Part shown: positions 7,189 through 16,585 of the stretch, piece by piece
Layout of the letters: each line of letters opens with the position of its first letter
Position numbering within the stretch: position 1 is the first letter of the stretch
Source of the DNA: Burkholderiales bacterium
GTDB taxonomy: Bacteria; Pseudomonadota; Gammaproteobacteria; Burkholderiales; Burkholderiaceae_C
Assembly (NCBI GenBank): GCA_029268225.1
Contig: JAJUGJ010000029.1
Location: 1-41,065, forward strand
Direction: 5' to 3'
DNA: 41,065 nt
The notes under the pieces: generated by a model
What the model was told of the DNA's origin: nothing
The model's input: only the letters and a program-made list of their open reading frames with translations
Database searches by the model: none
Translations under genes and position numbers: made by a program

Positions 7189-8007
7189 ATGTTGACAGGT
7201 CTGCTGCTGACAGCGCTGCTCATGGGGCTGGGTGGAATTCCACATTGCGCCGCGATGTGCGGTGCACCTTGTGCTGCGGCGTTTCCTCGTGGCGTGCCGC
7301 TCTTGGCACTCGCTGGTCGCTGCGTGGCCTACATGCTGCTGGGTTCGGTGGCGGCCACCGCGGCGGGCTTGATCTCGCGTTGGGGGCAGCAGATCAGCAT
7401 GTTGCAGCCCATCTGGGTGATGTTGCAACTGGCTGCTGTACTGTTGGGCATCTGGCTGCTGTGGACGGGGCACATGCCGCGTCAGGTCAATGCCTGGGGA
7501 CAGCAGGCGTATCACTCCCTGCGTCACAAGTTCGCCTCCCGCGCTGAGTCGTCTGCGCTGCGGCCTTTGCGTCCCCTTGTGCCTTTTGTCGCGGGTATGG
7601 CTTGGGCCGCCATGCCTTGCGGTCTGCTCTACGCTGCCTTGATGGTCGCGGCTTTGGCCTCCGAGCCGTGGGGCGGAGCGCTGGTCATGCTCACCTTTGC
7701 CTTGCCCAGCGCTTTGGGCGTATGGGCGGCACCTGCTTTGTTCAAGTGGTTGGGGCGCTTGGTGTCGCGTCAGCCAACGGTGACCGGCCCCCGCGCGGCC
7801 GTCGTTCCCATTTTGTGGTTCAAATCTTCGCACTCCGGTGACTCCACTGCGCAGGCCGTTGAAACTGTGAGCTCGTCCGGGCCAAGCGCGGGTGCGCTCG
7901 TCGATCCACGCTGGGCCGTGCGCCTGGCAGGTTTGAGTCTGGCCCTGCTCGCAGGTTGGGCTGTCTCGCATCAACTGATGGCGCAATGGCAGGCCTGGTG
8001 TGCATGA
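7189..8007 (+). CDS. TauE/SafE-like (DsbD_2) membrane protein with HCxxMCG motif
   Basis: A 272-residue inner-membrane protein with about six helices. The first helix ends in GGIPHCAAMCG (H19, C20, M23, C24) and a later one has AAMPCGLLYAAL, the paired Cys/Met/His pattern of the PF13386-type family usually labelled 'sulfite exporter TauE/SafE' or UreH-like. In proteobacteria such proteins are often found with cbb3 or copper genes, and the Cys/Met/His residues could bind a metal or carry electrons; that is inference. The gene follows hemN by 27 bases and is probably co-transcribed. The loop between helices (about 195-235) is poorly structured. I cannot tell metal export from a role in oxidase assembly. 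Confidence 0.8.
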   Translation: MLTGLLLTALLMGLGGIPHCAAMCGAPCAAAFPRGVPLLALAGRCVAYMLLGSVAATAAGLISRWGQQISMLQPIWVMLQLAAVLLGIWLLWTGHMPRQVNAWGQQAYHSLRHKFASRAESSALRPLRPLVPFVAGMAWAAMPCGLLYAALMVAALASEPWGGALVMLTFALPSALGVWAAPALFKWLGRLVSRQPTVTGPRAAVVPILWFKSSHSGDSTAQAVETVSSSGPSAGALVDPRWAVRLAGLSLALLAGWAVSHQLMAQWQAWCA

Positions 8008-8122
8008 CACTGGTGTTATCGCGCGATGTGGTACGCCGGTCGCGCAGTAGAATGAAAACTGACCGTTGCCGACATCCATGGCACCGGATTCACGGATAAC
8101 GCCAAACGCGGAGACCTACATC

Positions 8123-9376
8123 ATGTATCAGCACATCAAAGTGCCCGAAGGTGGGCAGAAGATCACGGTGAACCCGGACTTCTCCCTGAATGTTCCTAAC
8201 AACCCCATCATTCCCTACATTGAGGGCGACGGCACTGGTTTTGACATCACCCCAGTGATGATCAAGGTGGTGGATGCAGCGGTTGAGAAGGCTTACAACG
8301 GCAGCCGCAAGATCCACTGGATGGAAATTTACGCTGGTGAGAAATCCACCCGCGTCTACGGTCCCGATGTGTGGCTGCCTGAGGAAACGCTGCAGGTTCT
8401 GAAGGACTATGTCGTGTCCATCAAGGGGCCGCTCACCACCCCGGTTGGTGGCGGCATCCGTTCCTTGAACGTTGCCCTGCGCCAGGAACTCGACCTGTAC
8501 GTCTGCCTGCGACCGGTTCGCTATTTCAAGGGCGTTCCCTCTCCGGTCAAGGAGCCCGAGAAGACTGACATGGTCATCTTCCGCGAGAACTCGGAAGACA
8601 TCTACGCCGGCATTGAATTCGAAGCCCAGAGTGATAAGGCCAAGAAGCTGATCAAGTTCCTCCAGGACGAGTTTGGCGTCAAGAAGATCCGCTTCCCCGA
8701 AACCTCGGGTATCGGCATCAAGCCTGTGTCGAAAGAGGGTACCGAGCGGTTGGTGCGCAAGGCCCTGCAGTACGCCATCGACAACGACAAGCCCAGCGTG
8801 ACCTTGGTACACAAGGGCAACATCATGAAGTTCACCGAAGGTGGATTCCGTGACTGGGGCTACGCTTTGGCGCAAAAGGAGTTTGGTGCCGAGCTGATCG
8901 ATGGCGGCCCATGGTGCAAGTTCAAGAGTCCGAAGACGGGCAAGGACATCATTGTCAAGGACGCCATTGCCGACGCCTTCCTGCAACAGATTCTGCTGCG
9001 CCCCGCCGAGTACAGTGTGATCGCTACGCTGAACCTCAACGGTGACTACGTCTCTGACGCACTGGCTGCACAAGTTGGCGGCATCGGCATTGCTCCCGGC
9101 GCCAACCTGTCCGACTCCGTCGCCATGTTCGAAGCGACTCACGGTACCGCGCCGAAGTACGCAGGCAAGGACTATGTGAACCCCGGTTCCGAAATTCTGT
9201 CGGCAGAGATGATGCTGCGTCACATGGGCTGGGTTGAGGCCGCCGACCTGATCATCTCGTCGATGGAGAAGTCCATCTTGAGCAAGCGTGTCACCTATGA
9301 CTTCGCTCGTTTGCTGGATGGCGCGACCCAGGTGTCATGCTCGGGTTTTGGCGAGGTCATGATCGAGCACATGTGA
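8123..9376 (+). CDS. icd: Isocitrate dehydrogenase, NADP-dependent
   Basis: Icd oxidises isocitrate to 2-oxoglutarate in the TCA cycle. The start at 8123 ([14 protein letters not shown]) gives 417 residues, nearly the E. coli length of 416; GGAG sits nine bases before it, while an in-frame ATG further up at 8078 would add an unlikely tail. Substrate residues include [13 protein letters not shown] with Ser114, equivalent to the AceK-phosphorylated Ser113 of E. coli. PYIEGDGTG, the [12 protein letters not shown] segment and the C-terminal [13 protein letters not shown] adenosine-site region are all present. It is flanked by a TAGAAT -10 candidate upstream (8048-8053) and a strong terminator, so it is probably monocistronic. 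Confidence 0.97.
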   Translation: MYQHIKVPEGGQKITVNPDFSLNVPNNPIIPYIEGDGTGFDITPVMIKVVDAAVEKAYNGSRKIHWMEIYAGEKSTRVYGPDVWLPEETLQVLKDYVVSIKGPLTTPVGGGIRSLNVALRQELDLYVCLRPVRYFKGVPSPVKEPEKTDMVIFRENSEDIYAGIEFEAQSDKAKKLIKFLQDEFGVKKIRFPETSGIGIKPVSKEGTERLVRKALQYAIDNDKPSVTLVHKGNIMKFTEGGFRDWGYALAQKEFGAELIDGGPWCKFKSPKTGKDIIVKDAIADAFLQQILLRPAEYSVIATLNLNGDYVSDALAAQVGGIGIAPGANLSDSVAMFEATHGTAPKYAGKDYVNPGSEILSAEMMLRHMGWVEAADLIISSMEKSILSKRVTYDFARLLDGATQVSCSGFGEVMIEHM

Positions 9377-9415
9377 TCGTCTGATCGCCCTTGTCGGGCG
9401 CTCGCTTGATCTTCG

Positions 9416-9447
9416 AACCCTGACGCGTGAATGTGTCAGGGTTTTTT
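9416..9447 (+). terminator. Intrinsic terminator of icd
   Basis: ACCCTGAC at 9417-9424 pairs with GTCAGGGT at 9435-9442, followed by TTTTT. The ten-base loop is long but the stem is perfect. It lies 40 bases after the icd stop and just before the convergent CBS gene end. Confidence 0.88.
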
Positions 9448-9452
9448 ATTGC

Positions 9453-10094
9453 TTAACTCCAGACATCAAGGGGTGGGTCGGTTGCCAAGGCTTTGAGGAG
9501 ATCAGACCTTGACACAAAGCCGATCACCCTGCCTTCGGCCTCTGTCACGGGAAGTCCTGGCAAACCGGTTTCCAGCAGCAGGGAGGCCACGCGCCTGAGG
9601 TCGGTGTCAATGTGTGCGCTCGGCACTGGTGACCACATGACCTCAATGACAGAGCTGGCGAGCATGGCTTGCCAGGCATCCGCATCGTCCACGGCAGGCG
9701 CCAGCCATTGCGGCGGCAGCAATTCCGCGCGTGTGACCAAACCTACGAGGGTGCCCGTCTCATTGACAACCGGGGCCTGTCCGACACGGTGGTTCTGCAA
9801 GATCTGCCATGCTTCGCGGACGTTGACATTCGATGGGACGACGTGTGATGGACGTTGCATCACATCACCTACTGTCGTCAAAGGCTGGCGTGTTTCCGGC
9901 CTGTAAGCTTGCAACACGCGGTGTACCGAGGGTTGGGTGTTCGCTTCGCCCTGTCCGACCATCTCGTCATCGAGGCCTGTGGCCACGGAGGTGGTGGAGC
10001 GCACCCTAGCAGCTGGTGTCAGTGCCTGTGTTTTGCGAAGCTGTTCCAGCGTGCCTGAAAAGACGTGGCCGTACGGGCTGTAGACATAAAACAT
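9453..10094 (-). CDS. Twin CBS-domain protein
   Basis: A 213-residue cytoplasmic protein. After a short N-terminal segment (MFYVYSPYGHVFSGTLEQL) and a low-complexity linker, two CBS domains follow, about residues 75-130 (TVGDVMQRPSHVV to GLVTRAELL) and 150-205 (VIEVMWSPVP to GFVSRSDLL). Such Bateman modules bind adenine nucleotides and sense energy state; what this one controls cannot be read from the sequence since no enzyme or channel domain is attached. The ATG at 10094 is chosen because GAGG precedes it; the frame runs further upstream but without homologous character. It may be read through from csp, though a terminator intervenes. Confidence 0.85.
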   Translation of the reverse strand: MFYVYSPYGHVFSGTLEQLRKTQALTPAARVRSTTSVATGLDDEMVGQGEANTQPSVHRVLQAYRPETRQPLTTVGDVMQRPSHVVPSNVNVREAWQILQNHRVGQAPVVNETGTLVGLVTRAELLPPQWLAPAVDDADAWQAMLASSVIEVMWSPVPSAHIDTDLRRVASLLLETGLPGLPVTEAEGRVIGFVSRSDLLKALATDPPLDVWS

Positions 10095-10161
10095 CTGCGG
10101 ACCTCGGAAGCGCAACGGTGGACGTGTGATGGAAAGGGTACCCGAATGTGCCCCTGAAAAC

Positions 10162-10184
10162 AAAAAACCCGCCAACGGCGGGTT
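10162..10184 (-). terminator. Intrinsic terminator of the cold-shock gene
   Basis: AACCCGCC at 10166-10173 pairs with GGCGGGTT at 10177-10184. On the minus strand the stem is followed by TTTTTT. It lies 27 bases past the end of the csp gene. Confidence 0.88.
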
Positions 10185-10210
10185 CTCCAACCAAGGTGCG
10201 CTCAATTGAG

Positions 10211-10501
10211 TCAATGAGGCAGGCTGTGCACGGAACTGGGGTGCTCGCGGAAGTGCAGGTCATCCAACCCCCCGGGTGTGGTGTCTGCGGCGTTCCCGTC
10301 AATCTGCTGGATGTTCTGCGCCAGCATCCCCTTGGGGCCAGCCACAAGCTCATAATGAACCCGCGAGCCTTGCTTCAGTGTGCGGAAGCCATCCATCTGG
10401 ATGGCTGAAAAATGGGCAAACACGTCGCCCCCGCCTTGATCGGGTTCGATGAAGCCAAATCCTTTGGCGTCGTTGAACCACTTGACAATCCCTGTGGCCA
10501 T
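10211..10501 (-). CDS. Cold-shock-domain protein with C-terminal extension
   Basis: A 96-residue nucleic-acid-binding protein. Residues 1-68 are a cold-shock domain: MATGIVKWFNDAKGFGFI holds RNP1 (KGFGFI, 13-18) and DVFAHFSAI holds RNP2 (27-31), with Ala where most relatives have Val. The usual protein stops near residue 70; this one carries about 28 extra polar residues (from GNAADTTPGG) ending HSLPH. AGGAGG precedes the start and a strong promoter lies just upstream, with a perfect TTGACA. It acts as an RNA chaperone or transcript antiterminator by family. The short leader (about 22 bases) is unlike the long leaders of cold-induced cspA. Confidence 0.92.
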   Translation of the reverse strand: MATGIVKWFNDAKGFGFIEPDQGGGDVFAHFSAIQMDGFRTLKQGSRVHYELVAGPKGMLAQNIQQIDGNAADTTPGGLDDLHFREHPSSVHSLPH

Positions 10502-10529
10502 GATGCAGCCCTCCTGTTAATTTGTGCAC

Positions 10530-10559
10530 ATTTTCTGGGGGTTGGCGCGGCGATGTCAA
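10530..10559 (-). promoter_or_regulatory. Sigma-70 promoter of the cold-shock gene
   Basis: On the minus strand TTGACA (10559-10554) is followed after 18 bases by GAAAAT (10535-10530). The start point would be near 10523, leaving a 22-base leader that contains AGGAGG. Confidence 0.7.
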
Positions 10560-10671
10560 GCTTCGAAATGTGACGAAGAGGTGGGTGTATTCCCTTGGTG
10601 CGCACCCGGAGACCGACCTTGAATTCGTCAGGGTGAACCCAAGCTGAGTCAGCAGGAATTCGGTGCTCCCG

Positions 10672-10677
10672 TAGAAT
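10672..10677 (+). promoter_or_regulatory. Candidate -10 element of clpS
   Basis: TAGAAT ends seven bases before the clpS ATG at 10684, so a transcript from it would begin at or next to the start codon. No clear -35 hexamer is seen at 16-19 bases upstream. Confidence 0.4.
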
Positions 10678-10683
10678 GGATTC

Positions 10684-11037
10684 ATGACCATTTTCTTGAA
10701 TCAGCGTGCCTCCGCGCAGCCTCCTGGTCCAGGTGGTGAAGGCGAGGGTGCGGCCGTTGTCGAGAAACAAGCCCAGCGCGTTGAGCCGCCAAAGCTCTAC
10801 CAGGTCGTCATGCTCAATGACGATTTCACGCCAATGGAGTTCGTTGTTTACGTCTTGCAGGCCCATTTTCGCCACGACATCGAAACGGCTACCCAAATCA
10901 TGCTAAAAATCCATCACGAGGGTCGTGGTGTGTGCGGGGTCTACACCAAAGACATCGCGGCCACAAAGGTCGAACTCGTTCTTGCCGCCGCCCGCGAAGC
11001 CGGGCATCCCTTGCAGTGCATTATGGAGACCGCATGA
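10684..11037 (+). CDS. clpS: ATP-dependent Clp protease adaptor
   Basis: ClpS delivers N-end-rule substrates to ClpAP and inhibits ClpA autodegradation. The 117-residue product has a disordered N-terminal extension of about 35 residues, then the ClpS core: [20 protein letters not shown], with the Asn-Asp-Asp loop and Thr-Pro-Met that line the N-degron pocket, and [14 protein letters not shown] near residue 83. The last bases overlap the clpA start (ATGA). There is no Shine-Dalgarno sequence before the ATG, and a -10-like TAGAAT lies just seven bases before it, so the message may be leaderless. Confidence 0.95.
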   Translation: MTIFLNQRASAQPPGPGGEGEGAAVVEKQAQRVEPPKLYQVVMLNDDFTPMEFVVYVLQAHFRHDIETATQIMLKIHHEGRGVCGVYTKDIAATKVELVLAAAREAGHPLQCIMETA

Positions 11038-13361
11038 TTGCGCAAGAGTTGGAAGTCAGTCTGCACATGGCCTTTGTCGAGGCCCGTCAGCAGCGCCATG
11101 AGTTCATCACGGTCGAGCACTTGCTCCTGGCCTTGATCGACAACCCTTCAGCTTCCGAGGTGTTGAAAGCTTGTGCCGCCAATACAGATGAGTTGCGTAA
11201 GAGTCTGGATCAGTTCGTCCGTGACAATACACCCACGGTTGGCGGGAACGACGAGGTCGATACGCAGCCAACCCTGGGTTTTCAACGGGTGATCCAGCGC
11301 GCCATCATGCACGTCCAGTCTTCTGGTAACGGCAAGAAAGAGGTGACCGGTGCCAACGTGCTTGTGGCCATCTTCGGTGAGAAGGATTCACACGCGGTGT
11401 ATTACTTGCATCAGCAAGGTGTGACCCGTCTGGATGTGGTCAATTTCATCGCTCACGGCATTCGCAAGACTGATCCGCCTGAGTCGTCGCGTTCGGCCCC
11501 AGAGGCTGGGCCCGGGGCAGGTGAGGGAGATCGCGAGGAGGCTGAGAGCAAGGCGTCACCTCTGGAGCAATACACCCAAAACTTGAACCAGCATGCCCGT
11601 GACGGCAAGATCGACCCGTTGATTGGGCGTGACGCCGAGGTTGAGCGCGTCATTCAGGTCCTGTGCCGTCGCCGCAAGAACAATCCATTGCTCGTGGGCG
11701 AGGCCGGGGTGGGCAAGACCGCGATTGCCGAGGGGTTGGCTTGGCGTATCACCCAGAAGGACGTCCCGGATGTGCTGGCGGATGCCGAGGTGTTTGCTCT
11801 CGACATGGGGGCCTTGTTGGCTGGCACCAAATACCGTGGCGACTTCGAGCAGCGCTTGAAGGCGGTGATCAAGCAGTTGAAGGAGCAACCTGGTGCGGTG
11901 CTCTTCATCGATGAAATCCATACGCTGATTGGCGCGGGTGCCGCTTCGGGCGGGACCCTTGATGCCAGTAACCTGCTTAAGCCTGCGCTCAGTTCTGGCC
12001 AACTCAAGTGCATCGGTGCGACGACGTTCACCGAGTACCGTGGCATCTTCGAGAAGGATGCAGCCTTGTCTCGACGGTTCCAGAAAGTGGAAGTGGCTGA
12101 GCCTTCCGTGGAGCAGACCATCGAGATCCTCAAGGGCCTGAAGTCACGCTTTGAGGAGCATCACAGCGTCAAGTACTCGCTGAACGCCCTGCAGGCGGCT
12201 GCGGAGTTGTCGGCCAAGTTCATCAATGATCGTCACCTGCCGGACAAGGCGATTGACGTCATCGACGAGGCGGGCGCGGCACAGCGCATTCTTCCCAAGA
12301 GCAAGCAGAAGAAGACCATCACTCGCACCGAGGTGGAGGAAATCGTGGCCAAGATCGCCCGTGTGCCTTCGACCAGTGTGTCCAGTGATGATCGTTCCAA
12401 GCTGAAGAACCTCGACCGAGATCTGAAAAGCGTGGTCTTCGGTCAGGATGCGGCCATTGATGCTTTGGCCTCCGCCATCAAGATGGCACGGTCAGGTCTG
12501 GGTAAGCCAGACAAGCCCATTGGCTCCTTCTTGTTCAGCGGTCCGACCGGTGTGGGCAAGACCGAGGTGGCCAAGCAACTGGCGTACATCCTCGGAATCG
12601 AGTTGATCCGCTTCGACATGTCGGAGTACATGGAGCGCCACGCTGTCAGTCGTTTGATTGGCGCACCTCCTGGCTATGTGGGCTTTGATCAGGGGGGCTT
12701 GCTGACCGAAGCGGTCTCCAAGAAGCCCCATGCGGTGTTGCTGCTGGACGAGATCGAGAAGGCGCACCCCGACGTGTTCAACATCCTGCTGCAGGTGATG
12801 GACCATGGCACCCTGACAGACAACAACGGGCGCAAGGCGGATTTCCGTAACGTCCTCATCATCATGACGACCAATGCCGGGGCGGAAACCTTGCAGAAGT
12901 CGACCATTGGTTTCACGACTCAACGCGAGTCGGGTGACGAGATGGCCGACATCAAGCGGGCGTTCACGCCGGAGTTCCGCAACCGCTTGGATGCCATCGT
13001 GGGCTTCAAACCTTTGGACGAGGAAGTCATCCTGCGTGTCGTGGACAAGTTCCTGCTGCAGTTGGAAAGCCAGCTCGTTGAGAAGAAGGTGGAGGTGACC
13101 TTCACCGATGCCCTGCGCCGTCATCTGGCCAAGCGCGGTTTCGATCCGCTCATGGGCGCCCGTCCAATGCAGCGTTTGATTCAGGACACCATCCGCCGAG
13201 CGCTGGCCGATGAGTTGCTGTTTGGCCGCTTGGTCGATGGCGGCCGCTTGACCGTGGACGTTGTGGAGAAGGCCGAAGGTGAGCCGGAAATCAAGCTGGA
13301 CATTCACGCCTCAGGCAAGAAGAGCGACAAAGCCAAGCCCGAGCCAGCGACGGCAGCTTGA
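11034..13361 (+). CDS. clpA: ATP-dependent Clp protease ATP-binding subunit
   Basis: ClpA is the AAA+ unfoldase that feeds proteins to ClpP. The 775-residue product has the Clp N domain (about 1-145), a D1 ATPase with Walker A GEAGVGKT (222-229) and Walker [11 protein letters not shown], and a D2 ATPase with Walker A GPTGVGKT (503-510), [13 protein letters not shown], and the C-terminal helical domain. The ClpP-docking loop reads IGF at 625-627 rather than IGL as in E. coli. The linker at about 146-175 is acidic and Ser/Pro-rich. I start at 11034, overlapping the clpS stop by four bases; a longer frame upstream lies inside clpS. A strong terminator follows. Confidence 0.97.
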   Translation: MIAQELEVSLHMAFVEARQQRHEFITVEHLLLALIDNPSASEVLKACAANTDELRKSLDQFVRDNTPTVGGNDEVDTQPTLGFQRVIQRAIMHVQSSGNGKKEVTGANVLVAIFGEKDSHAVYYLHQQGVTRLDVVNFIAHGIRKTDPPESSRSAPEAGPGAGEGDREEAESKASPLEQYTQNLNQHARDGKIDPLIGRDAEVERVIQVLCRRRKNNPLLVGEAGVGKTAIAEGLAWRITQKDVPDVLADAEVFALDMGALLAGTKYRGDFEQRLKAVIKQLKEQPGAVLFIDEIHTLIGAGAASGGTLDASNLLKPALSSGQLKCIGATTFTEYRGIFEKDAALSRRFQKVEVAEPSVEQTIEILKGLKSRFEEHHSVKYSLNALQAAAELSAKFINDRHLPDKAIDVIDEAGAAQRILPKSKQKKTITRTEVEEIVAKIARVPSTSVSSDDRSKLKNLDRDLKSVVFGQDAAIDALASAIKMARSGLGKPDKPIGSFLFSGPTGVGKTEVAKQLAYILGIELIRFDMSEYMERHAVSRLIGAPPGYVGFDQGGLLTEAVSKKPHAVLLLDEIEKAHPDVFNILLQVMDHGTLTDNNGRKADFRNVLIIMTTNAGAETLQKSTIGFTTQRESGDEMADIKRAFTPEFRNRLDAIVGFKPLDEEVILRVVDKFLLQLESQLVEKKVEVTFTDALRRHLAKRGFDPLMGARPMQRLIQDTIRRALADELLFGRLVDGGRLTVDVVEKAEGEPEIKLDIHASGKKSDKAKPEPATAA

Positions 13362-13380
13362 GCGCCGCATTGCAAAAATG

Positions 13381-13407
13381 AAAGGGCCAGCGACGCTGGC
13401 CCTTTTT
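13381..13407 (+). terminator. Intrinsic terminator of clpSA, probably bidirectional
   Basis: AAAGGGCCAGC at 13381-13391 pairs with GCTGGCCCTTT at 13395-13405, and the T-run continues to 13407. The loop is GAC. On the minus strand it lies after lpxH and is followed by CATTTTTG, so it may serve both convergent units. Confidence 0.88.
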
Positions 13408-13445
13408 ATTGCAGATGCGTGTGGGTGTGCAGCAGATGCGATGCT

Positions 13446-14228
13446 TCAGCGCAGTGTCATGCGTTCGAAGCCATGGGCTTGCCAGCGCAGTACCTCGGCG
13501 CGAGCATGTTGACCATGGTCCAAGTCCCAATCGCTGAGCACGTGGCGTATGCCACCCTCCGGTCCAAAGGATTCGCTTTTCGGCCGATGCGTATGACCAT
13601 GAATCAGGCAGTCGACCCCTGCGGCACGCATCCACTCAGTGGCTGCAGCTTCATCCACATCTGCCCACGCTGTTTGGGCTTGGGTCTGTTGATGAGCCTG
13701 ACTGGCAGCACGCATCTGGCGCGCCTGAGCGAGTCGCGCCTGCAGCGGCGCAGCCAGGAAGGTAGCCTGCCAAGCAGGCTGACGCACCTGCGAACGAAAG
13801 CGCAGATAGTCGGTATCAGCCAAACACAATTCGTCACCGTGGATGAGCAACGCACGCTGACCCCATGCGGAGAGAACCGTAGGGTCGGGGAGGGCATGCG
13901 CGGCACAATCTGCCAGCATGTCACTGCCCAACAGAAAGTCGCGGTTGCCAACCATGATGCCAAGGTAGCGCCGCTGGCCAAAGTCTCGCAGCATGCTCGC
14001 GCAGGCTTGCTCATACGGTTGATGGCGCATGTCATCGCCCACCCAAGCCTCGAACAGGTCACCCAGGATGAAGACTGCATCAGCTGATGTGTCGCGCAGG
14101 TAATGCGCCAGAGCAGCCGTGGTGAGGGGCAGGTCCTCGTGAAGGTGCAGGTCGGAGATGAAATCAATGCACCGCCACGAGGGCGGTGCATTCAGGGTGT
14201 TCGACGGGGGGAAGGGGGGCTTCCCCAT
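13446..14228 (-). CDS. lpxH: UDP-2,3-diacylglucosamine hydrolase
   Basis: LpxH cleaves UDP-2,3-diacylglucosamine to lipid X and UMP in lipid A synthesis, at the cytoplasmic face of the inner membrane. The 260-residue product shows the calcineurin-like metal motifs in order: FISDLHL (D26, H28), ILGDLFEAWVGDD, GNRD, LLIHGDEL, and HGHTHRP. An insertion rich in Ala and Gln (about 165-195) forms the cap region. The N-terminus is about 15 residues longer than usual and Pro-rich, and no better internal start is visible. It begins five bases after the ppiB stop on the same strand and is the last gene of the envelope operon. Confidence 0.94.
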   Translation of the reverse strand: MGKPPFPPSNTLNAPPSWRCIDFISDLHLHEDLPLTTAALAHYLRDTSADAVFILGDLFEAWVGDDMRHQPYEQACASMLRDFGQRRYLGIMVGNRDFLLGSDMLADCAAHALPDPTVLSAWGQRALLIHGDELCLADTDYLRFRSQVRQPAWQATFLAAPLQARLAQARQMRAASQAHQQTQAQTAWADVDEAAATEWMRAAGVDCLIHGHTHRPKSESFGPEGGIRHVLSDWDLDHGQHARAEVLRWQAHGFERMTLR

Positions 14229-14232
14229 GTGA

Positions 14233-14733
14233 TCAGACTTCGACGGCCTTGGTGATCACGACATCTTCGAGCGGCACGTCGTCGTGGAAGCCCTTACGGC
14301 CAGTCTTGACCTTCTCGATGGCATCGATCACCTCCGTGCCTGCCACGACCTTGCCAAACACGGCATAACCCCAACCTTGGGCCGATTCCGACTTGAAGTT
14401 CAGGAAATCGTTGTTGGTGCTGTTGATGAAGAACTGGGCGCTGGCCGAGTGCGGTGCGCTGGTGCGGGCCATCGCAATCGTGTACTTGTCGTTCTTCAGG
14501 CCATTGTTGGCCTCGTTCTGAATCTCGCCTTTGGTGGGCTTTTGTTTCATGCCGGGCTCGAAGCCACCGCCCTGAACCATGAAGCCCTTGATGACGCGGT
14601 GAAAGATGGTGCCGTCATAGTGACCGGCCTTCACGTATTCAAGAAAATTGGCCACGGTGATGGGGGCCTTGGCGTCATCCAGTTCCAGGCGGATGGTGCC
14701 AGCGGTCGTTTGCAGTTCAACGGTCTTGGTCAT
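14233..14733 (-). CDS. ppiB: Cytoplasmic peptidyl-prolyl cis-trans isomerase (cyclophilin)
   Basis: A 166-residue cyclophilin, close to the 164 of E. coli PpiB, with no signal peptide. Catalytic-site segments are [13 protein letters not shown] (Arg of the active site), SASAQFFIN and [14 protein letters not shown]. It speeds proline isomerisation in protein folding in the cytoplasm. I take the ATG at 14733, which has GAGAAG before it; a GTG two codons earlier is possible. It follows ppiA with only two bases between the genes, and lpxH follows in turn. Paralogous to ppiA, with which it shares the whole core. Confidence 0.95.
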   Translation of the reverse strand: MTKTVELQTTAGTIRLELDDAKAPITVANFLEYVKAGHYDGTIFHRVIKGFMVQGGGFEPGMKQKPTKGEIQNEANNGLKNDKYTIAMARTSAPHSASAQFFINSTNNDFLNFKSESAQGWGYAVFGKVVAGTEVIDAIEKVKTGRKGFHDDVPLEDVVITKAVEV

Positions 14734-14735
14734 GT

Positions 14736-15290
14736 TCACTTCTCGATGGAAACTTGTTTGATGATGATGGGGGTGACAGGCACGTCGCCGTGCGGACCCT
14801 TGCGCGTTGTATTGACGGTACGAATCTTGTCCACCACATCCATACCTTTGGTGACTTTGCCGAAAACGGCATAACCATCACGCGAGCCAGGTCCTGTGGC
14901 GTTCAGGAAGAGATTGTCCTTCACATTGATGAAGAACTGCGCGGTTGCAGAGTCAGGCACGCTTGTCCGTGCCATGGCAATGGTTCCACGCAGATTGCTC
15001 AAACCGTTGTTGCTCTCAAGTGGGATAGGTGGATTCGTGGGCTTCTCTCGCAGGTCTTCTGTCATGCCTCCCCCCTGAATCATGAATCCATCAATGACGC
15101 GGTGAAAGATGGTGCCGCTGTAGTGCCCCGACTTGACGTAGTTGAGAAAGTTCGCCACGGTTTTGGGCGCCTTGGCAGCATCCAGCTGGATGACGATGTC
15201 GCCCTGTGTGGTGCTGAGTTTGACGGTCTGCGCCTGCGCGAGCAGGGCGCCAAGGCTCAGGGCGCTGGCCAGGATCACATTGCGAATCAT
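14736..15290 (-). CDS. ppiA: Periplasmic peptidyl-prolyl cis-trans isomerase (cyclophilin)
   Basis: A 184-residue cyclophilin with a Sec signal peptide ([20 protein letters not shown], cleavage after AQA near residue 20), so it works in the periplasm. The core has [24 protein letters not shown] and [20 protein letters not shown] precedes the start at 15290, and the start overlaps the stop of the L,D-transpeptidase gene by four bases (ATGA). The pair ppiA-ppiB probably arose by duplication, with one copy exported. Here it is co-expressed with envelope enzymes, which fits folding of exported proteins. Confidence 0.94.
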   Translation of the reverse strand: MIRNVILASALSLGALLAQAQTVKLSTTQGDIVIQLDAAKAPKTVANFLNYVKSGHYSGTIFHRVIDGFMIQGGGMTEDLREKPTNPPIPLESNNGLSNLRGTIAMARTSVPDSATAQFFINVKDNLFLNATGPGSRDGYAVFGKVTKGMDVVDKIRTVNTTRKGPHGDVPVTPIIIKQVSIEK

Positions 15291-16585
15291 CCGATCACTC
15301 CTTCGTAGAAGATTTTCCAGAGGCCACCCTCTTTGCCCCAGTATTGACGTTTGACGGAGCCGGTTCGTTGACCCTCCGCGACTTCGCCGAATGTCACGAC
15401 CAGAATGTCGCTTTTGTCCCGCCACCCAAGGATGGCCAAATCTTTCAGTTCAATGGCTTTGCCTCTTGACTGACTGACATCACGCTCCACGGCTTGTCGC
15501 CAGCGTGTGAAATCCTTGTTGCCAGCAGAAAACTGAGGCGAATAGAAGGACATCACACGACCGATGTCGCCACTGGCCCGTGCGACGCGCCAGCCCTCGA
15601 TCATGTTTTGCAGACTGCGCCGCTGCGGCTCGACTTTGGTGGGGGGGACCCATTGCAGTGAGCGAGCGATCACCACAGGCGTGGTGCGAGGCTGGACCTG
15701 GTCAAGAATGCTCTGCAGTTCTGGGTTGGCCAGGGCCACGCAACCATCGGTGCTCTCAGGGCTGCGTGCATAGCTGTCGCTCGGCACGCCATGCAGCCAG
15801 ATGCCGCTACCGGTTCGGCCGAGCCGACGGTCGTACTCGTTCGGGTAGTTGAGCGGCAAGGCGCCAGCCCCGTAGAAATCTGTCAGCTGACTTGGATTGA
15901 GCCGACTGGTGATGTAGTACACGCCCAGCGGCGTACGTTGGTCCCCTTCGAAACTCTTTTCCGGTCCCAGTTTGCCAATGGACGCGTAGTGGTCTGCGAC
16001 GAGCTTCAGGCCGTGGGGGCCATTTTCAAACAGGTAAAGCCTGGAGCGACTGGCATCGACGGCGATCGCGTGACGGGTGGTCGGTGGCAGTGCGATGAAC
16101 TGTGCGGGTAGCGCTCCTTCAGGGGGGCGCTCACGCAATGCCGTCAGACGCCTGTTGGCTTCCAGGCGCAACTGAGCGAGGCGCTCCTGCGCCCGTCCGG
16201 CAAGCGAGGCTGGCGCATTGCCCATGGTGGGCAACGCCTGGGTGCGAGCCATCAGCAGGTCACCGTAGACCAGTTGAGCCAGCTGGAAGTTGGGCACGTC
16301 ACGCACAAGCGCCTCGGCCTTGGCAAGGGCCATATCGGTTTGCGCGTGGCCTACCAGCCGGTAAATCTCGAGCAGACGGGCTTCTGCGCTGGCCGACTGG
16401 CGGGGCAGCGCACGCGGTGCAACCACCGGCGGGAGCGCTGGCTTCTTGGTAGCGTTGACAACAGCTGGGGTGGGCTTCTTGCCCTTCGCTGGCTCCGTGT
16501 CGCGAGCCATTGCGCCGCTGTTCAGCCCCCAGGCCAGTGTCAGCAGCACAGCCGAAACAAGTGTTCGGCGAAACTCATACTTCAT
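15287..16585 (-). CDS. L,D-transpeptidase (YkuD domain) with NTF2-like C-terminus
   Basis: A 432-residue exported enzyme that by family forms or edits 3-3 crosslinks, or attaches proteins, in peptidoglycan. An N-terminal signal/anchor (residues 7-28) is followed by a Pro/Lys-rich linker and a helical region (about 65-155). The YkuD catalytic domain (about 170-310) carries HGVPSDSYA (His265) and STDGCVAL, with the catalytic Cys282. The C-terminal ~110 residues (from [22 protein letters not shown]) look like an NTF2/SnoaL-type fold, as in Cds6-like transpeptidases. The ATG at 16585 shares one base with the stop of the upstream TPR gene, and the ppiA start overlaps its end, so all are one operon. 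Confidence 0.92.
   Translation of the reverse strand: MKYEFRRTLVSAVLLTLAWGLNSGAMARDTEPAKGKKPTPAVVNATKKPALPPVVAPRALPRQSASAEARLLEIYRLVGHAQTDMALAKAEALVRDVPNFQLAQLVYGDLLMARTQALPTMGNAPASLAGRAQERLAQLRLEANRRLTALRERPPEGALPAQFIALPPTTRHAIAVDASRSRLYLFENGPHGLKLVADHYASIGKLGPEKSFEGDQRTPLGVYYITSRLNPSQLTDFYGAGALPLNYPNEYDRRLGRTGSGIWLHGVPSDSYARSPESTDGCVALANPELQSILDQVQPRTTPVVIARSLQWVPPTKVEPQRRSLQNMIEGWRVARASGDIGRVMSFYSPQFSAGNKDFTRWRQAVERDVSQSRGKAIELKDLAILGWRDKSDILVVTFGEVAEGQRTGSVKRQYWGKEGGLWKIFYEGVIG

Noticed and set aside
8018..8027. Ten-base palindrome ATCGCGCGAT upstream of icd
   Set aside because: Too short and GC-alternating to separate from chance; position does not fit the -10 candidate clearly.
5944..8079. 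711-codon open frame on the minus strand across hemN and the HCxxMCG protein gene
   Set aside because: Antisense to two well-supported genes; Arg/Gln/His-rich composition typical of a shadow frame in GC-rich DNA and no recognisable domain.
14233..15290. Tandem ppiA-ppiB as a novel arrangement
   Set aside because: Two neighbouring cyclophilins, one exported and one cytoplasmic, are a usual arrangement in this bacterial group as far as I recall; recorded as features only.
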